From Eutreptiella sp. 'Long Island Sound 2002' (taxonomy: Eukaryota > Euglenozoa > Euglenophyceae > Eutreptiales > Eutreptiaceae), in the NCBI GenBank assembly GCA_964036045.1, contig OZ038383.1, forward strand, positions 113,247,241 to 113,311,240: a stretch of DNA of 64,000 nucleotides. Direction: 5' to 3'. Below the pieces are notes generated by a model. That model was given only the letters and a program-made list of their open reading frames with translations. It was not told the DNA's origin and searched no databases. The translations under genes and the position numbers were made by a program. This document shows, one piece after another, positions 11,001-22,740 of the stretch (the stretch's first letter is position 1; the number at the start of each line of letters is the position of its first letter).

Positions 11001-14000
11001 CTAAAAGGGGGCTGAAGGGAGGTAAATGGAGCTGAAGGAATGTGAAGGGATGTAGAGGGAGACAAAGGGATCTAAAATGAGGTAAAGGGGGCTGAAAGGA
11101 GCTAAAGGGAGCTGAAGGGAGCTGGAGGGAGGTAAAGGGAGCTGAGGGGAGCTAAAGGGAGCTAAAGGGAGCTAAAGGGAGCTGAAGGAATGTGAAGGGA
11201 GGTAGAGGGAACTAAAGGGATCTAAAATGAGGTAAAGGGAGCTAAAGGGAGCTAAAGGGAGCTGAAGGGAGCTAAAGGGAGCTGAAGGGAGCTAAAGGGA
11301 GCTGAAGGGAGCTGAAGGGAGCTGAAGGAATGTGAAGGGAGGTAGAGGGAGCTAAAGGGATCTAAAATGAGGTAAAGGGGGCTAAAAGGAGCTAAAGGGA
11401 GCTGAAGGGAGCTAAAGGGAGCTGAAGGGAGCTGAAGGGAGCTGAAGGGAGCTAAAGGGAGCTGAAGGAATGTGAAGGGGGGTAGAGGGAGCTAAAGGCA
11501 TCTAAAATGAGGTGAAGGGGGCTAAAAGGAGCTAAAGGGAGCTGAAGGGAGCTAAAGGGAGCTGAAGGGAGCTAAAGGGAGCTGAAGGAATGTGAGGGGA
11601 GGTAGAGGGAGCTAAAGGGATCCAAAATGAGGTAAAGGGAGCTAAAGGGAGCTGAAGGGAGCTGAAGGGAGCTAGAGGGAGCTGAAGGGAGCTAAAGGGA
11701 GCTGAAGGGAGGTAAATGGAGCTGAAGGAATGTGAAGGGATGTAGAGGGAGCTAAAGGGATCCAAAATGAGGTAAAGGGGGCTAAAAGGAGCTAAAGTAA
11801 GCTGAAGGGAGCTAAAAGGGAGCTGAAGGGAGCTAAAAGGGGGCTGAAGGAATGTGAAGGGAGGTAGAGGGAGCTAAAGGGATCTAAAATGAGGTGAAGG
11901 GGGCTAAAAGGAGCTAAAGGGAGCTGAAGGGAGCTAAAGGGAGCTGAATGGGGCTAGAGGGAGCTGAAGGGAGCTAAAGGGAGCTGAAGGAATGTGAAGG
12001 GAGGTAGAGGGAGCTAAAGGGATCTAAAATGAGGTAAAGGGAGCTAAAGGGATCTAAAGGGAGTTGAAGGGAGCTAAAGGGAGCTGAGAGGAGCTAAAGG
12101 GAGCTGAAGGGAGGTACAGGGAGCTGAAGGAATGTGAAGGGAGGTAGAGGGAGCTAAAGGGATCTAAAATGAGGTAAAGGGGGCTAAAAGGAGCTAAGGG
12201 GAGCTGAAGGGAGCTAAAGGGAGCTGAAGGGAGCTAAAGGGAGCTGAAGGGAGGTAAAGGGAGCTGAAGGAATGTCAAGGGAGGTAGAGGGAGCTAAAGG
12301 GATCTAAAATGAGGTAAAGGGGGCTAAAAGGAGCTAAAGGGAGCTGAAGGGAGCTAAAGGGAGCTGAAGGGAGCTAAAGGGAGCTGAAGGGAGCTAAAGG
12401 GAGCTGAAGGAATGTGAAGGGAGGTAGAGGGAGCTAAAGGGATCTAAAATGAGGTAAAGGGAGCTAAAGGGAGCTAAAGGGAGCTGAAGGGAGCTAAAGG
12501 GAGCTGAAGGGAGCTAAAGGGAGCTGAAGGGAGCTGAAGGGAGCTGAAGGAATGTGAAGGGAGGTAGAGGGAGCTAAAGGGATCTAAAATGAGGTAAAGG
12601 GGGCTAAAAGGAGCTAAAGGGAGCTGAAGGGAGCTAAAGGGAGCTGAAGGGAGTTAAAGGGAGCTGAAGGAATGTGAAGGGAGGTAGAGGGAGCTAAAGG
12701 GATCTAAAATGAGGTGAAGGGGGCTAAAAGGAGCTAAAGGGAGCTGAAGGGAGCTAAAGGGAGCTGAAGGGAGCTAAAGGGAGCTGAAGGAATGTGAAGG
12801 GAGGTAGAGGGAGCTAAAGGGATCTAAAATGAGGTAAAGGGAGCTGAAAGGGGGCTAAAGGGAGCTGAAGGGAGCTAGAGGGAGCTGAAGGGAGCTAAAG
12901 GGAGCTGGAGGGAGGTAAATGGAGCTGAAGGAATGTGAAGGGATGTAGAGGGAGCTACAGGGATCTAAAATGAGGTAAAGGGGGCTAAAAGGAGCTAAAG
13001 GGAGCTGAAGGGAGCTAAAAGGGAGCTGAAGGGAGCTAAAAGGGGGCTGAAGGGAGGTAAATGGAGCTGAAGGAATGTGAAGGGATGTAGAGGGAGCTAA
13101 AGGGATCTAAAATGAGGTAAAGGGGGCTAAAAGGAGCTAAAGGGAGCTGAAGGGAGCTAAAAGGGAGCTGAAGGGAGCTAAAAGGGGGCTGAAGGAATGT
13201 GAAGGGAGGTAGAGGGAGCTAAAGGGATCTAAAATGAGGTGAAGGGGGCTAAGGGGAGCTAAAGGGAACTGAAGGGAGCTAAAGGGAGCTGAAGGGAGGT
13301 AAAGGGAGCTGAAGGAATGTGAAGGGAGGTAGAGGGAGCTAAAGGGATCTAAAATGAAGTAAAGGGGGCTAAAAGGAGCTAGAGGGAGCTGAATGGAGCT
13401 AAAGGGAGCTGAAGGGAGCTGAAGGGAGCTAAAGGGAGCTGAATGGGGCTAAAGGGAGCTGAAGGGAGCTAAAGGGGGCTGAAGGAATGTGAAGGGAGGT
13501 AGAGGGAGCTAAAGGGATCTAAAATGAGGTAAAGGGAGCTAAAGGGAGCTAAAGGGAGCTGAAGGAAGCTAGAGGGAGCTGAAGGGAGCTAAAGGGAGCT
13601 GAAGGGAGGTAAATGGAGCTGAAGGAATGTGAAGGGATGTAGAGGGAGCTAAAGGGATCTAAAATGACGTAAAGGGGGCTAAAAGGAGCTAAAGGGAGCT
13701 GAAGGGAGCTAAAAGGGAGCTGAAGGGAGCTAAAAGGGGGCTGAAGGAATGTGAAGGGAGGTAGAGGGAGCTAAAGGGATCTAAAATGAGGTGAAGGGGG
13801 CTAAGGGGAGCTAAAGGGAGCTGAAGGGAGCTAGAGGGAGCTGAAGGGAGGTACAGGGAGCTGAAGGAATGTGAAGGGAGGTAGAGGGAGCTAAATGGAT
13901 CTAAAATGAAGTAAAGGGGGCTAAAAGGAGCTAAAGGGAGCTGAAGGGAGCTAAAGGGAGCTGAATGGGGCTAAAGGGAGCTGAAGGGAGCTAAAGGGAG

Positions 14001-17000
14001 CTGAAGGAATGTGAAGGGAGGTAGAGGGAGCTAAAGGGATCTAAAATGAGGTAAAGGGAGCTAAAGGGAGCTAAAGGGAGTTGAAGGGAGCTAAAGGGAG
14101 CTGAAAGGAGCTAAAGGGAGCTGAAGGGAGGTACAGGGAGCTGAAGAAATGTGAAGGGAGGTAGAGGGAGCTAAAGGGATCTAAAATGAGGTAAAGGGGG
14201 CTAAAAGGAGCTAAAGGGAGCTGAAGGGAGCTAAAGGGAGCTGAAGGGAGCTAAAGGGAGCTGAAGGGAGCTAAAGGGAGCTGAAGGAATGTGAAGGGAG
14301 ATAGAGGGAGCTGAAGGGATCTAAAATGAGGTAAAGGAAGCTAAAGGGAGCTAAAGGGAGCTGGAGGGAGCTAAAGGGAGCTGAAGGGAGCTAAAGGGAG
14401 CTGAAGGGAGCTAAAGGGAGCTGAAGGAATGTGAAGGGAGGTAGAGGGAGCTAAAGGGATCTAAAATGAGGTAAAGGGAGCTAAAGGGAGCTAAACAGAG
14501 CTGAAGGGAGCTAAAGGGAGCTGAAGGGAGCTGAAGGGACTGAAGGGAGCTAAAGTGAGCTGAAGGGAGCTAAAGGGAGCTGAAGGAATGTGAAGGGAGG
14601 TAGAGGGAGCTAAAGGGATCTAAAATGAGGTAAAGGGAGCTAAAGAGAGCTAAAGGGAGCTGAAGGGAGCTGAAGGAAGCTGAAGGGAGCTAAAGGGAGC
14701 TGAAGGGAGGTAACGGGAGCTGAAGGAATGTGAAGGGAGGTAGAGGGAGCTAAAGGGATCTAAAATGAGGTAAAGGGAGCTAAAGGGAGCTAAACAGAGC
14801 TGAAGGGAGCTAAAAGGAGCTGAAGGGAGCTGAAGGGACTGAATGGAGCTAAAGTGAGCTGAATGGAGCTAAAGGGAGCTGAAGGAATGTGAAGGGAGGT
14901 AGAGGGAGCTAAAGGGATCTAAAATGAGGTAAAGGGAGCTAAAGGGAGCTAAAGGGAGCTGAAGGGAGCTGAAGGAAGCTGAAGGGAGCTAAAGGGAGCT
15001 GAAGGGAGGTAACGGGAGCTGAAGGAATGTGAAGTGAGGTAGAGGGACCTAAAGGGATCTAAAATGAGGTAGAGGGGGCTAAAAGAAGCTAAAGGGAGCT
15101 GAAGGGAGCTAAAGAGAGCTAAAGGAAGCTAAAGGGAGCTGAAGGGAGGTAAAGGGGGCTGAAGGAATGTGAAGGGGGGTAGAGGGAGCTAAAGGGATCT
15201 AAAATGAGTTAAAGGGGGCTAAAAGGAGCTAAAGGGAGCTGAAGGGAGCTAAAGGGAGCTGAGGGGAGCTAAAGGGAGCTGAAGGGAGCTAAAGGGAGCT
15301 GAAGGAATATGAAGGGAGGTAGAGGGAGCTAAAGGGATCTAAAATGAGGTAAAGGGAGCTAAAGGGAGCTAAAGGGAGCTGAAGGGAGCTAAAGGGAGCT
15401 GAAGGGAGCTAAAGGGAGCTGAAGGGAGCTAAAGGCAGCTGAAGGAATGTGAAGGGAGGTAGAGGGAGCTAAAGGGATCTAAAATGAGGTAAAGGGGGCT
15501 AAAAGGAGCTAAAGGGAGCTGAAGGGAGCTAAAGGGAGCTGAAGGGAGCTGAAGGGAGCTGAAGGAATGTGAAGGGAGGTAGAGGGAGCTAAAGGGATCT
15601 AAAATGAGGTGAAGGGAGCTAAAGGGAGCTGAAGGGAGCTAAAGGGAGCTAAAGGGAGCTGAAGGGAGCTGAAGGGAGGTAAAGGGAGCTGAAGGGAGCT
15701 AAAGGGAGCTAAAGGGAGCTAAAGGGAGCTGAAGGAATGTGAAGGGAGGTAGAGGGAGCTAAAGGGATCTAAAATGAGGTAAAGGGAGCTAAAGGGAGCT
15801 AAAGGGAGCTGAAGGGGGGTTGGGGGAGCTGAAGGGAGCTAATGCGAGCTGAAGGGAGGTAAAGGGAGCTGAAGGAATGTGAAGGGAGGTAGAGGGAGCT
15901 AAAGGGATCTAAAATGAGGTAAAGGGGGCTAAAAGGAGCTAAAGGGAGCTGAAGGGAGCTAAAGGGAGCTGAAGGGAGCTGAATGGAGCTGAAGGGAGCT
16001 AAAGGGAGCTGAAGGAATGTGAAGGGAGGTAGAGGGAGCTAAAGGGATCTAAAATGAGGTAAAGGGAGCTAAAGGGAGCTAAAGGGAGCTGAAGGGAGCT
16101 AGAGGGAGCTGAAGGGAGCTAAAGGGAGCTGAAGGGAGGTAAATGGAGCTGAAGGAATGTGAAGGGATGTAGAGGGAGCTAAAGGGATCTAAAATGAGGT
16201 AAAGGGGGCCAAAAGGAGCTAAAGGGAGCTGAAGGGAGCTAAGAGGGAGCTGAAGGGAGCTAAAAGGGGGCTGAAGGAATGTCAAGGGAGGTAGAGGGAG
16301 CTGAAGGGATCTAAAATGAGGTAAAGGGGGCTAAAAGGAGCTAAGGGGAGCTGAAGGGAGCTAAAGGGAGCTGAATGGGGCTAAAGGGAGTTGAAGGGAG
16401 CTAAAGGGAGCTGAAGGAATGTGAAGGGAGGTAGAGGGAGCTAAAGAGATCTAAAATGAGGTAAAGGGAGCTAAAGAAGCTAAAGGGAGTTGAAGGGACC
16501 TAAAGGGAGCTGAAAGGAGCTAAAGGGAGCTGAAGGGAGGTACAGGGAGCTGAAGGAATGTGAAGGGAGGTAGAGGGAGCTAAAGGGATCTAAAATGAGG
16601 TAAAGGGGGCTAAAAGGAGCTAAAGGGAGCTGAAGGGAGCTAAAGGGAGCTGAAGGGAGCTAAAGGGAGCTGAAGGGAGGTAAAGGGAGCTGAAGGAATG
16701 TAAAGGGAGGTAGAGGGAGCTAAAGGGATCTAAATTGAGGTAAAGGGGGCTAAAAGGAGCTAAAGGGAGCTGAAGGGAGCTAAAGGGAGCTGAAGGGAGC
16801 TAAAGGGAGCTGAAGGGAGGTAAAGGGGGCTGAAGGAATGTGAAGGGTGGTAGAGGGGGCTAAAGGGATCTAAAATGAGGTAAAGGGAGCTAAAGGGAGC
16901 TAAAGGGAGCTGAAGGGAGCTGAAGGGAGCAGAAGGGAGCTGAAGGGAGCTGAAGGGAGCTAAAGTCAGCTGAAGGGAGCTGAAGGGAGCTGAAGGAATG

Positions 17001-17374
17001 TGAAGGGAGGTGGAGGGAGCTAAAGGGATCTAAAATGAGGTAAAGGGAGCTAAAGGGTGCTAAAGGGAGCTGAAGGGAGCTAAAGGAAGCTGGAGGGAGC
17101 TAAAGGGAGCTGAAGGGAGCTAAAGGGAGGTAAAGGGAGCTCAAGGAATGTGAAGGGAGGTAGAGGGAGCTAAAGGGATCTAAAATGAGGTAAAGGGGGC
17201 TAAAAGGAGCTAAAGGGAGCTGAAGGGAACTAAAGTGAGCTGAAGGGAGCTAAAGGGAGCTGAAGGAATGTGAAGGGAGGTGGAGGGAGCTAAAGGGATC
17301 TAAAATGAGGTAAAGGGAGCTAAAGGGAGCTAAAGGGAGCTAAAGGGAGCTAAAGGGAGCTGAAGGGAGCTAAA
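8075..17374 (+). repeat. Purine-rich minisatellite, 10-bp unit
   Basis: About 9.3 kb made of AAGGGAGCTG and AAGGGAGCTA decamers. It is punctuated by a longer recurring block (GGAATGTGAAGGGAGGTAG then GGGATCTAAAATGAGGT) at intervals of 100-170 bp. In the first 1.5 kb the successive intervals are 100, 170, 140, 140, 130, 120, 140, 140, 140, 120 and 140 bp, all multiples of ten. The plus strand is about 80% purine and carries an AGCT palindrome roughly every 10 bp. Short minus-strand frames here (rich in Pro, Phe, Ser and Leu) are repeat translations, not genes. Confidence 0.95.
9030..13000 (+). repeat. 2.0-2.15-kb super-repeat within the minisatellite
   Basis: Rare variants recur together at a fixed offset. 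AAGGCATCTA at 9341 and 11495 and the following decamers are 2,154 bp apart. Further on, GAGTTG at 10027/12061 and AATGTCAAG at 10237/12271 are 2,034 bp apart. This is a tandem duplication with a later indel of about 120 bp. Outer limits are approximate. Confidence 0.6.
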
Positions 17375-17640
17375 CACGTAGGATTTTATGAGGTACCGGA
17401 ATCCCGTAACTGAACCGTTCAAAAACTGCCGCGATCGCGATTTACGGCCCGCCGCATCCCAATTTTGCCGAGGTTTTGGTGATTTGTGCAAAATCTGTGC
17501 GCATCTGCCCCGATTTAGATAGCGCAATCGCTAAAATACGATGTTCTCTAGTTGCTGTATTGAAATCACGTCGATTGCATTACCGGATGTCCAGATAAAC
17601 AAAAATTACGATCATTTTTGCCATTTTTTGCCACTTTTGG
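17375..17640. other. Spacer between minisatellite and 184-bp satellite
   Basis: Non-repetitive, no supportable gene. The array stops abruptly at CTAAACACGTAGG. Confidence 0.6.
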
Positions 17641-19085
17641 GCCTTAAAAGGTCATTTCGATGATGTCCTTGTGGTGTCACGAGATTTCAAATTGATCAAG
17701 TTTGTCCCTAGTGCCCTGCGAGGCTAGGCAAGCAATGATTCGTGCCCGTGCCTGCCCTTTACCCAAGATAATAATCCGGAGGGTGCCAAAAAACGCCCAA
17801 AACAGCTATATTTGCACTTTTGAACACATAAATGTTGATTAAAGTGATACGGCCGTGCTTTCATGTGATTTCAAATTGATCACGTTTGTCGGCTGTGCTA
17901 CGTGAGTCTTGGCAAGCAATGATTTGTGCCCGTGCATGCGCTTTACCCAAGATAATAATCCGGAGGGTGCCAAAAAACGCCCGAAACAGCTATATTTGCA
18001 GTTTTGAACACATAAATGTTGATTAAAGTGATACGGCCGTGCTTTCATGTGATTTCAAATTGATCACATTTGTCGGCTGTGCTACGTGAGGCTTGGCAAG
18101 CAACAATTTGTGACCGTGCATGCCCTTTACTCAGGGTTATGGCCCGGAGGGTGCCAAAAAAGGCCCCAAACAGCTATATTTGCACTTTTAAACACAATAA
18201 TGTTGATTAAAGTGATACGGTCGCGCTTTCGTGTGATTTCAAATTGATGTAATGTGTCCCTAGTGCTAGGTGAGGCTTGGCAAGCAATGATTTGTGCCCG
18301 TGCATGCCCTTTACCCAAGATAACAATCCGGAGGGTGCCAAAAAACGCCCAAAACAGCTATATTTGCACTTTTGAACACATAAATGTTGATTAAAGTGAT
18401 ACAGTCGTGCTTTCGTGTGATTTCAAATTCATCACGTTTGTCCCCTGTCCTACGTGAGGCTTGACAAGCAACAATTAGTGACCGTGCATGCCCTTTACTC
18501 AAGGTTATGGCCCGGAGGGTGCCAAAAAAGGCCCGTAACAGCTATATTTGCACTTTTGAACACAATAATGTTGATTACAGTGATACGGTCGCGCTTTCGT
18601 GTGATTTCAAATTGATGAAATGTGTCCCTAGTGCTAGGTGAGGCTTGGCAAGCAATGATTTGTGCCCGTGCATGCCCTTTACTCCAGGTTGCGGTCCGGA
18701 TGGTGCAAAAGAAGGCCCAAAACAGATATATTTGCACTTTTTAACACAATAATGTTGATTAAAGTGATACGGTCGCGCTTTCGTGTGATTTCAAGTTGAT
18801 GAAATGTGTCCCGAGTGCTAGGTGAGGCTTGGCAAGCAACAATTTGTGACCCTGCATGCTCTTTACTCAAGTTTGGGGCCCGGAGGGTGCCAAAAAAGGC
18901 CCAAAACAGCTACATTTACACTTTTGAACACATAAATGTTGATTAAAGTGCTATCGCTGCCCGTGTGTGTGATTTCAAGTTGTTCAAGTTGGTCACTAGT
19001 GCTAGGTGAGGCTAGACAATGAACAATTTGTGCCGTGCATGCTCTTTACTCAAGAATATGAACCGGAGGGTGCAAAGAAAGGCTC
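17641..19085 (+). repeat. 184-bp tandem satellite, about 7.5 units
   Basis: The marker GATTTCAA occurs at 17683, 17867, 18051, 18235, 18419, 18603, 18787 and 18971: seven consecutive intervals of exactly 184 bp. Units differ by point substitutions in at least two subtypes (CCAAGATAATAATCCGG versus AGGTTATGGCCCGG). Each unit contains TTGAACACATAAATGTTGAT or close relatives. Unit length is in the nucleosomal and centromeric satellite range. Short minus-strand frames repeat once per unit and are not genes. Confidence 0.93.
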
Positions 19086-19139
19086 AAAACAACTGTATTT
19101 GCACACACGCCATCATTAGATTTGCAAATGCTGTAATGA

Positions 19140-19664
19140 TCAGAGCCACACTCCCTTGGCACTGCCTGTCAGAAAAAACAAAAAGGAATCCCCCTTGTAC
19201 GTGAGCGCATACAGACTGCGTTTGTATGGGTTGTAAGGTGTGTCCTTCTCCCTTAAATGACCCACCATGGGGTAAAAAAACGCCCCAATAGTAACAACTT
19301 GCTGGGCCGCTGTGTGTTTCGGGTCCACATGATCCACGAGGTCACTGAGTGTGTATTTCTGACACTGTGCTGCCTCTGATACGAAGTACGCGTCTGCAAT
19401 AGGCGTGATGGTATTATCTTCACTACGAAGACATGCCGTCGGTATGCAAAGGAACCACTGAAAATTGTTACCCTTCCCATGCATTGACACACTGCACCGA
19501 ACAGAAGCAAGCCACAAATGAGTTCTGAGTTCTGCAATAGGCATGATTGTATTATCTTCACTAAGGAGACATGCCGTCGGCGTGCAAAGGAACCACTGAA
19601 AATTGTTACCCCTCCCATGCATTGACACACTGCACCAAACAGAAGCAAGCACAAATGAGTTCAA
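19140..19664 (-). pseudogene. Unrecognised gene fragment with an internal exon duplication
   Basis: A 174-codon frame in which a 46-residue block (CSVSMHG(R/K)GNNFQWFLC) occurs twice, because a 138-bp DNA segment is duplicated in frame. Each copy is preceded by a plausible splice acceptor (TTCTGTTTGGTGCAG and the TTCGGTGCAG equivalent), so this may be a duplicated exon. The C-terminal half (YTLSDLVDHVDPKHTAAQQ) has a protein-like composition, but I do not recognise a family. No convincing start codon context is seen, so it is probably an exon or remnant. Confidence 0.3.
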
Positions 19665-19667
19665 AGA
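19394..19667. repeat. 138-bp direct repeat, two copies
   Basis: 19394-19531 and 19532-19667 align nearly throughout, both starting CTGCAATAGGC(A/G)TGAT. They differ by about ten substitutions and a 2-bp indel near the end. Confidence 0.85.
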
Positions 19668-20009
19668 TCAAGATATTGTGGCATGTGCATACGTACCTAG
19701 GTAGAGTTATTATCTTTCTGCCCGGGTTGCAGTTCATGGGCACCAACCGTGCCTCCGCCCAAAATGCTAGCTTCAAGGCTTAAACCTCGAGAAGCACTTG
19801 CAATGCGATAGGACATTTCCAACGGGGTTTACTCCGCCGCATGCTAACCACGCCCTTGACGTCCTGGTGAGTGTGTTCACCACCTTCGCTTGACAGCACC
19901 TAGGGAGCGTAGAGAAGGTATAAGAGGTATAATGTATAATAGGTTGCGTATTGCCGCAACGGGAGGACGGGGTCTACAATTATGCTAACAACCTGTAGAT
20001 TGCCGTGCT
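19668..20009. other. Spacer, nothing recognised
   Basis: No frame or repeat that can be supported. One short polypurine stretch near 19958. Confidence 0.4.
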
Positions 20010-20756
20010 TCAACAAGCGTGCTTGATAATGAGCCAAGAAATAATGGATTGCACCGTCAACTGCTCTTCCGGAAGATGCAATACCGGGAGTATCTCGTCC
20101 AATCGCCGGTAATCACAGTCTCGTGCCTTGACACGTTTTGGTGCCGTGGCCATTAACTGTAGGGCAAGTCTCGTCAGTTCACGTAGGTAGAACTGTAGTG
20201 GCTCCTGCTGAACGGACCTACGATGCGGAGTGACGGAGGTAACCTCTAGCCCATCAGCCCGTTTTGGCAGTAGTTCATAGACCTCTTGCCAAAACACGGG
20301 GTTTCTCAACAAATCCCGAATGACAAAACATCGCGGCTTCCATCGATTTGGATGGCTGCCCGGCCCACGCTCTAGTGGTGGCACATACGGCGACTCTTTG
20401 GTGTGCTTCTTGCATATCGCTCTGAATTCTTGTATCATTCCCGCGGGCACTAGCCCGGGTGCTTGGCATGTTGGTCTTGTAACCAAAGATCTATGCCATG
20501 TAAGCCCATATTGACCACAACCGGTTGCTCCAATCTACGTAGCTCTCCCAAACAACCCCTTTTCGTGTGCTTGCGTGCCCGTGACCAATCGGGGTAATGT
20601 ACAATGCGGTAACGATGTCCATCCAGTTCGCCATCCCTTGCTGCCTTTAAGACTTCTACGAGTCCCAACGGTCTATGTGTAGGTGCAACTGATTGGGATT
20701 CTCCTTCCCAATGTACTGCCCAACCCGCAGTATCGAATCCAAGCGATGGGGCTGGC
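20010..20756 (-). pseudogene. Unrecognised protein fragment, frameshifted, abutting the satellite
   Basis: Two overlapping minus-strand frames read as one protein with a single frame change near 20450. The upstream part (20756 to about 20450, GLVEVLKAARDGELDGHRY ... DLWLQDQHAKHPG) stops, while the -1 frame continues (APGLVPAGMIQEFRAICK ... SIISWLIIKHAC) to 20010. About 240 residues in total, mixed charge, no signal peptide or membrane segment, family not recognised. The reading frame enters the 23-bp satellite at its N-terminal side without any stop, so the true start has been lost or lies on another exon. A 1-nt indel is the simplest explanation for the frame change; a tiny intron is possible. 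Confidence 0.4.
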
Positions 20757-22079
20757 GGGCGCTGCATTGCTTTGTCGTCGGGCTCTGCATTGCTTTGCCG
20801 TCGGGCTCTGCGCTGTTTTGCTGTCGGGCGCTGCATTGCTTTGCCGTCGGGCTTTGCATTGCTTTGCCGTCGGGCTCTGCATTGCTTTGCCGTCGGGCGC
20901 TGCATTGCTTTGTCGTCGGACGCTGCATTGCTTTGTCGTCGGGCTCTGCATTGCTTTGCCGTCGGGCGCCGCATTGCTTTGTCGTCGGGCGCTCCATTGC
21001 TTTGTCGTCGGGCTCTGCATTGCTTTGCCGTCGGGCTCTGCATTGCTTTGCCGTGCAGCTCTGCATTGCTTTGCCGTCGGGCTTTGCATTGCTTTGCCGT
21101 CGGGCTCTGCATTGCTTTGCCGTCAGGCGCTGCATTGCTTTGTCGTCGGGCTTTGTATTGCTTTGCCGTCGGCCCCTGCATTGCTTTGCCGTCAGGCGCT
21201 GCATTGCTTTGCCGTCGGGCGCTGCATTGCTTTGTCGTCGGGCGCTGCATTGCTTTGTCGTCAGGCTCTGCATTGCTTTGCCATCGGGCGCTGCATTGCT
21301 TTGTCGTCGGGCACTGCATTGCTTTATCGTCGGGCTCTGCATTGCTTTGTCGTCGGGCGCTGCATTGCTGTGTCGTCGGGCGCTGCATTGCTTGGCCGTC
21401 GGGCTCTGCATTGCTTTGCCGTCGGTCGCTGTATTGCTTTGTCAACGGGTGCTGCATTGCTTTGTCGTCGGGCTCTGCATTGCTTTGCCGTCGGGCGCTG
21501 CATTGCTTTGTCGTCGGGCGCTGCATTGCTTTGTCGTCAGGCGCTGCATTGCTTTGTCGTCGGGCGCTGCATTGCTTTGTCGTCGGGCTCTGCATTGCTT
21601 TGCCGTCAGGCGCTGCATTGCTTTGTCGTCGGGCGCTGCATTGCTTTGTCGTCGGGCTCTGCATTGCTTTGCCGTCGGGCGCTGCATTGCTTTGTCGTCG
21701 GGCGCTGCATTCCTTTGTCGTCGGGCTCTGCATTGCTTTGCTGTCGGGCGCTGCATTGCTTTGTCGTCGGGCGCTGCATTGCTTTGTCGTCGGGCTCTGC
21801 ATTGCTTTGCCGTCGGGCGCTGCATTGCTTTGTCGTCAGGCTCTGCATTGCTCTGCCGTCGGGCGCTGCATTGCTTTGTCGTCGGGCGCTGCATTGCTTT
21901 GTCGTCGGGCTCTGCATTGCTTTGCCGTCAGGCTCTGCATTGCTTTGTCGTCAGGCTCTGCATTGCTTTGCCGTCGGGCGCTGCATTGCTTTGTCGTCGG
22001 GCTCTGCATTGCTTTGTCGTCGGGCGCTGCATTGCTTTGTCGTAAGGCTCTGCAGTGCTTTGCCGTCGGGCGCTGCATT
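20757..22079 (+). repeat. 23-bp satellite, first block (57 units plus 12 nt)
   Basis: The unit is GGGC(G/T)CTGCATT followed by GCTTTG(T/C)CGTC. The block is 1,323 bp, that is 57 x 23 + 12, and stops in mid-unit after GGGCGCTGCATT where the terminal repeat of the 7.4-kb element begins. Long frames on both strands are by-products of a stop-free unit. Confidence 0.97.
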
Positions 22080-22103
22080 CCCTAGTGACCCCTTTTGCAC
22101 ACC
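22080..22103. repeat. Left terminal inverted repeat (24 nt)
   Basis: Begins CCCTAGTGACCCC and ends GCACACC. It is the exact reverse complement of 29463-29486. Confidence 0.85.
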
Positions 22104-22740
22104 ATGGTGCCATGTCCTATGTTCAACCGGTGTTCAACTGACTTCACCTGGGCCCTTGAACCACCCCTGAACAGCAGTTGAACACCCCCACCGCGCGTAG
22201 TGCAATTTTACCAAAAATTAAACTTTTGACGTATCACCATGCCATTCCAAACCATCCATGACGATGTACCATGCTTTTAACAACATACTAATGCCCAATG
22301 CACTATTCCATGCCATACCCCTCACATTGCCACTCCCTTTCTATCATGTCCAAGAGTAGCGTCAACGCCGCCTTGGTGTTCAACCATGCGGTTGAACACC
22401 CCACTTGACACATTCCCCTAAGCTTTGACCTTCATTGTGGTCTTTTGGCTTCCATTCTATCGTGGATGTTGTTCAGAGGTTTTTGCAGTGTGCACCTGCC
22501 TTATCCAAATCAATTATAACCACAAAACCATGGATTTTCTGCTACTTTCATATTGCCGCCCATACGCGTTCGGCCATGTTCAACTGCGTGTTCAACCGCG
22601 CGGTTGAACACGGTTTAACACGGTTGAACACGGTTGAACACACACTGGAGCGCGTTAGGAGAAATGCCGCACGTAATCGCAATCACACAACAATGGCACC
22701 AACAATTCACGTCAAATTGGATGCACAATCCCAGTGCCTG
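22104..22740. other. Left subterminal region with GGTTGAAC motifs
   Basis: Noncoding 3' flank of gene 2. GTTCAACC/GGTTGAAC motifs occur at about 22121-22141, 22168, 22378-22402 and densely at 22577-22643, where CACGGTTGAA repeats every 10 bp. Short plus-strand frames here are not supported. Confidence 0.6.

Noticed and set aside
9378-16285. Minus-strand frames MDPFSSLYIPSHSFSS and similar in the minisatellite
   Set aside because: Direct translation of the decamer array; they recur at the array's own super-repeat offset.
17839-18870. Series of similar 63-80-codon minus-strand frames
   Set aside because: One per 184-bp unit; satellite translation with no other support.
17641-22079. Relation between the 184-bp and 23-bp satellites because 184 = 8 x 23
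   Set aside because: The sequences share no similarity and the 184-bp unit has no internal 23-bp period. Numerical coincidence.
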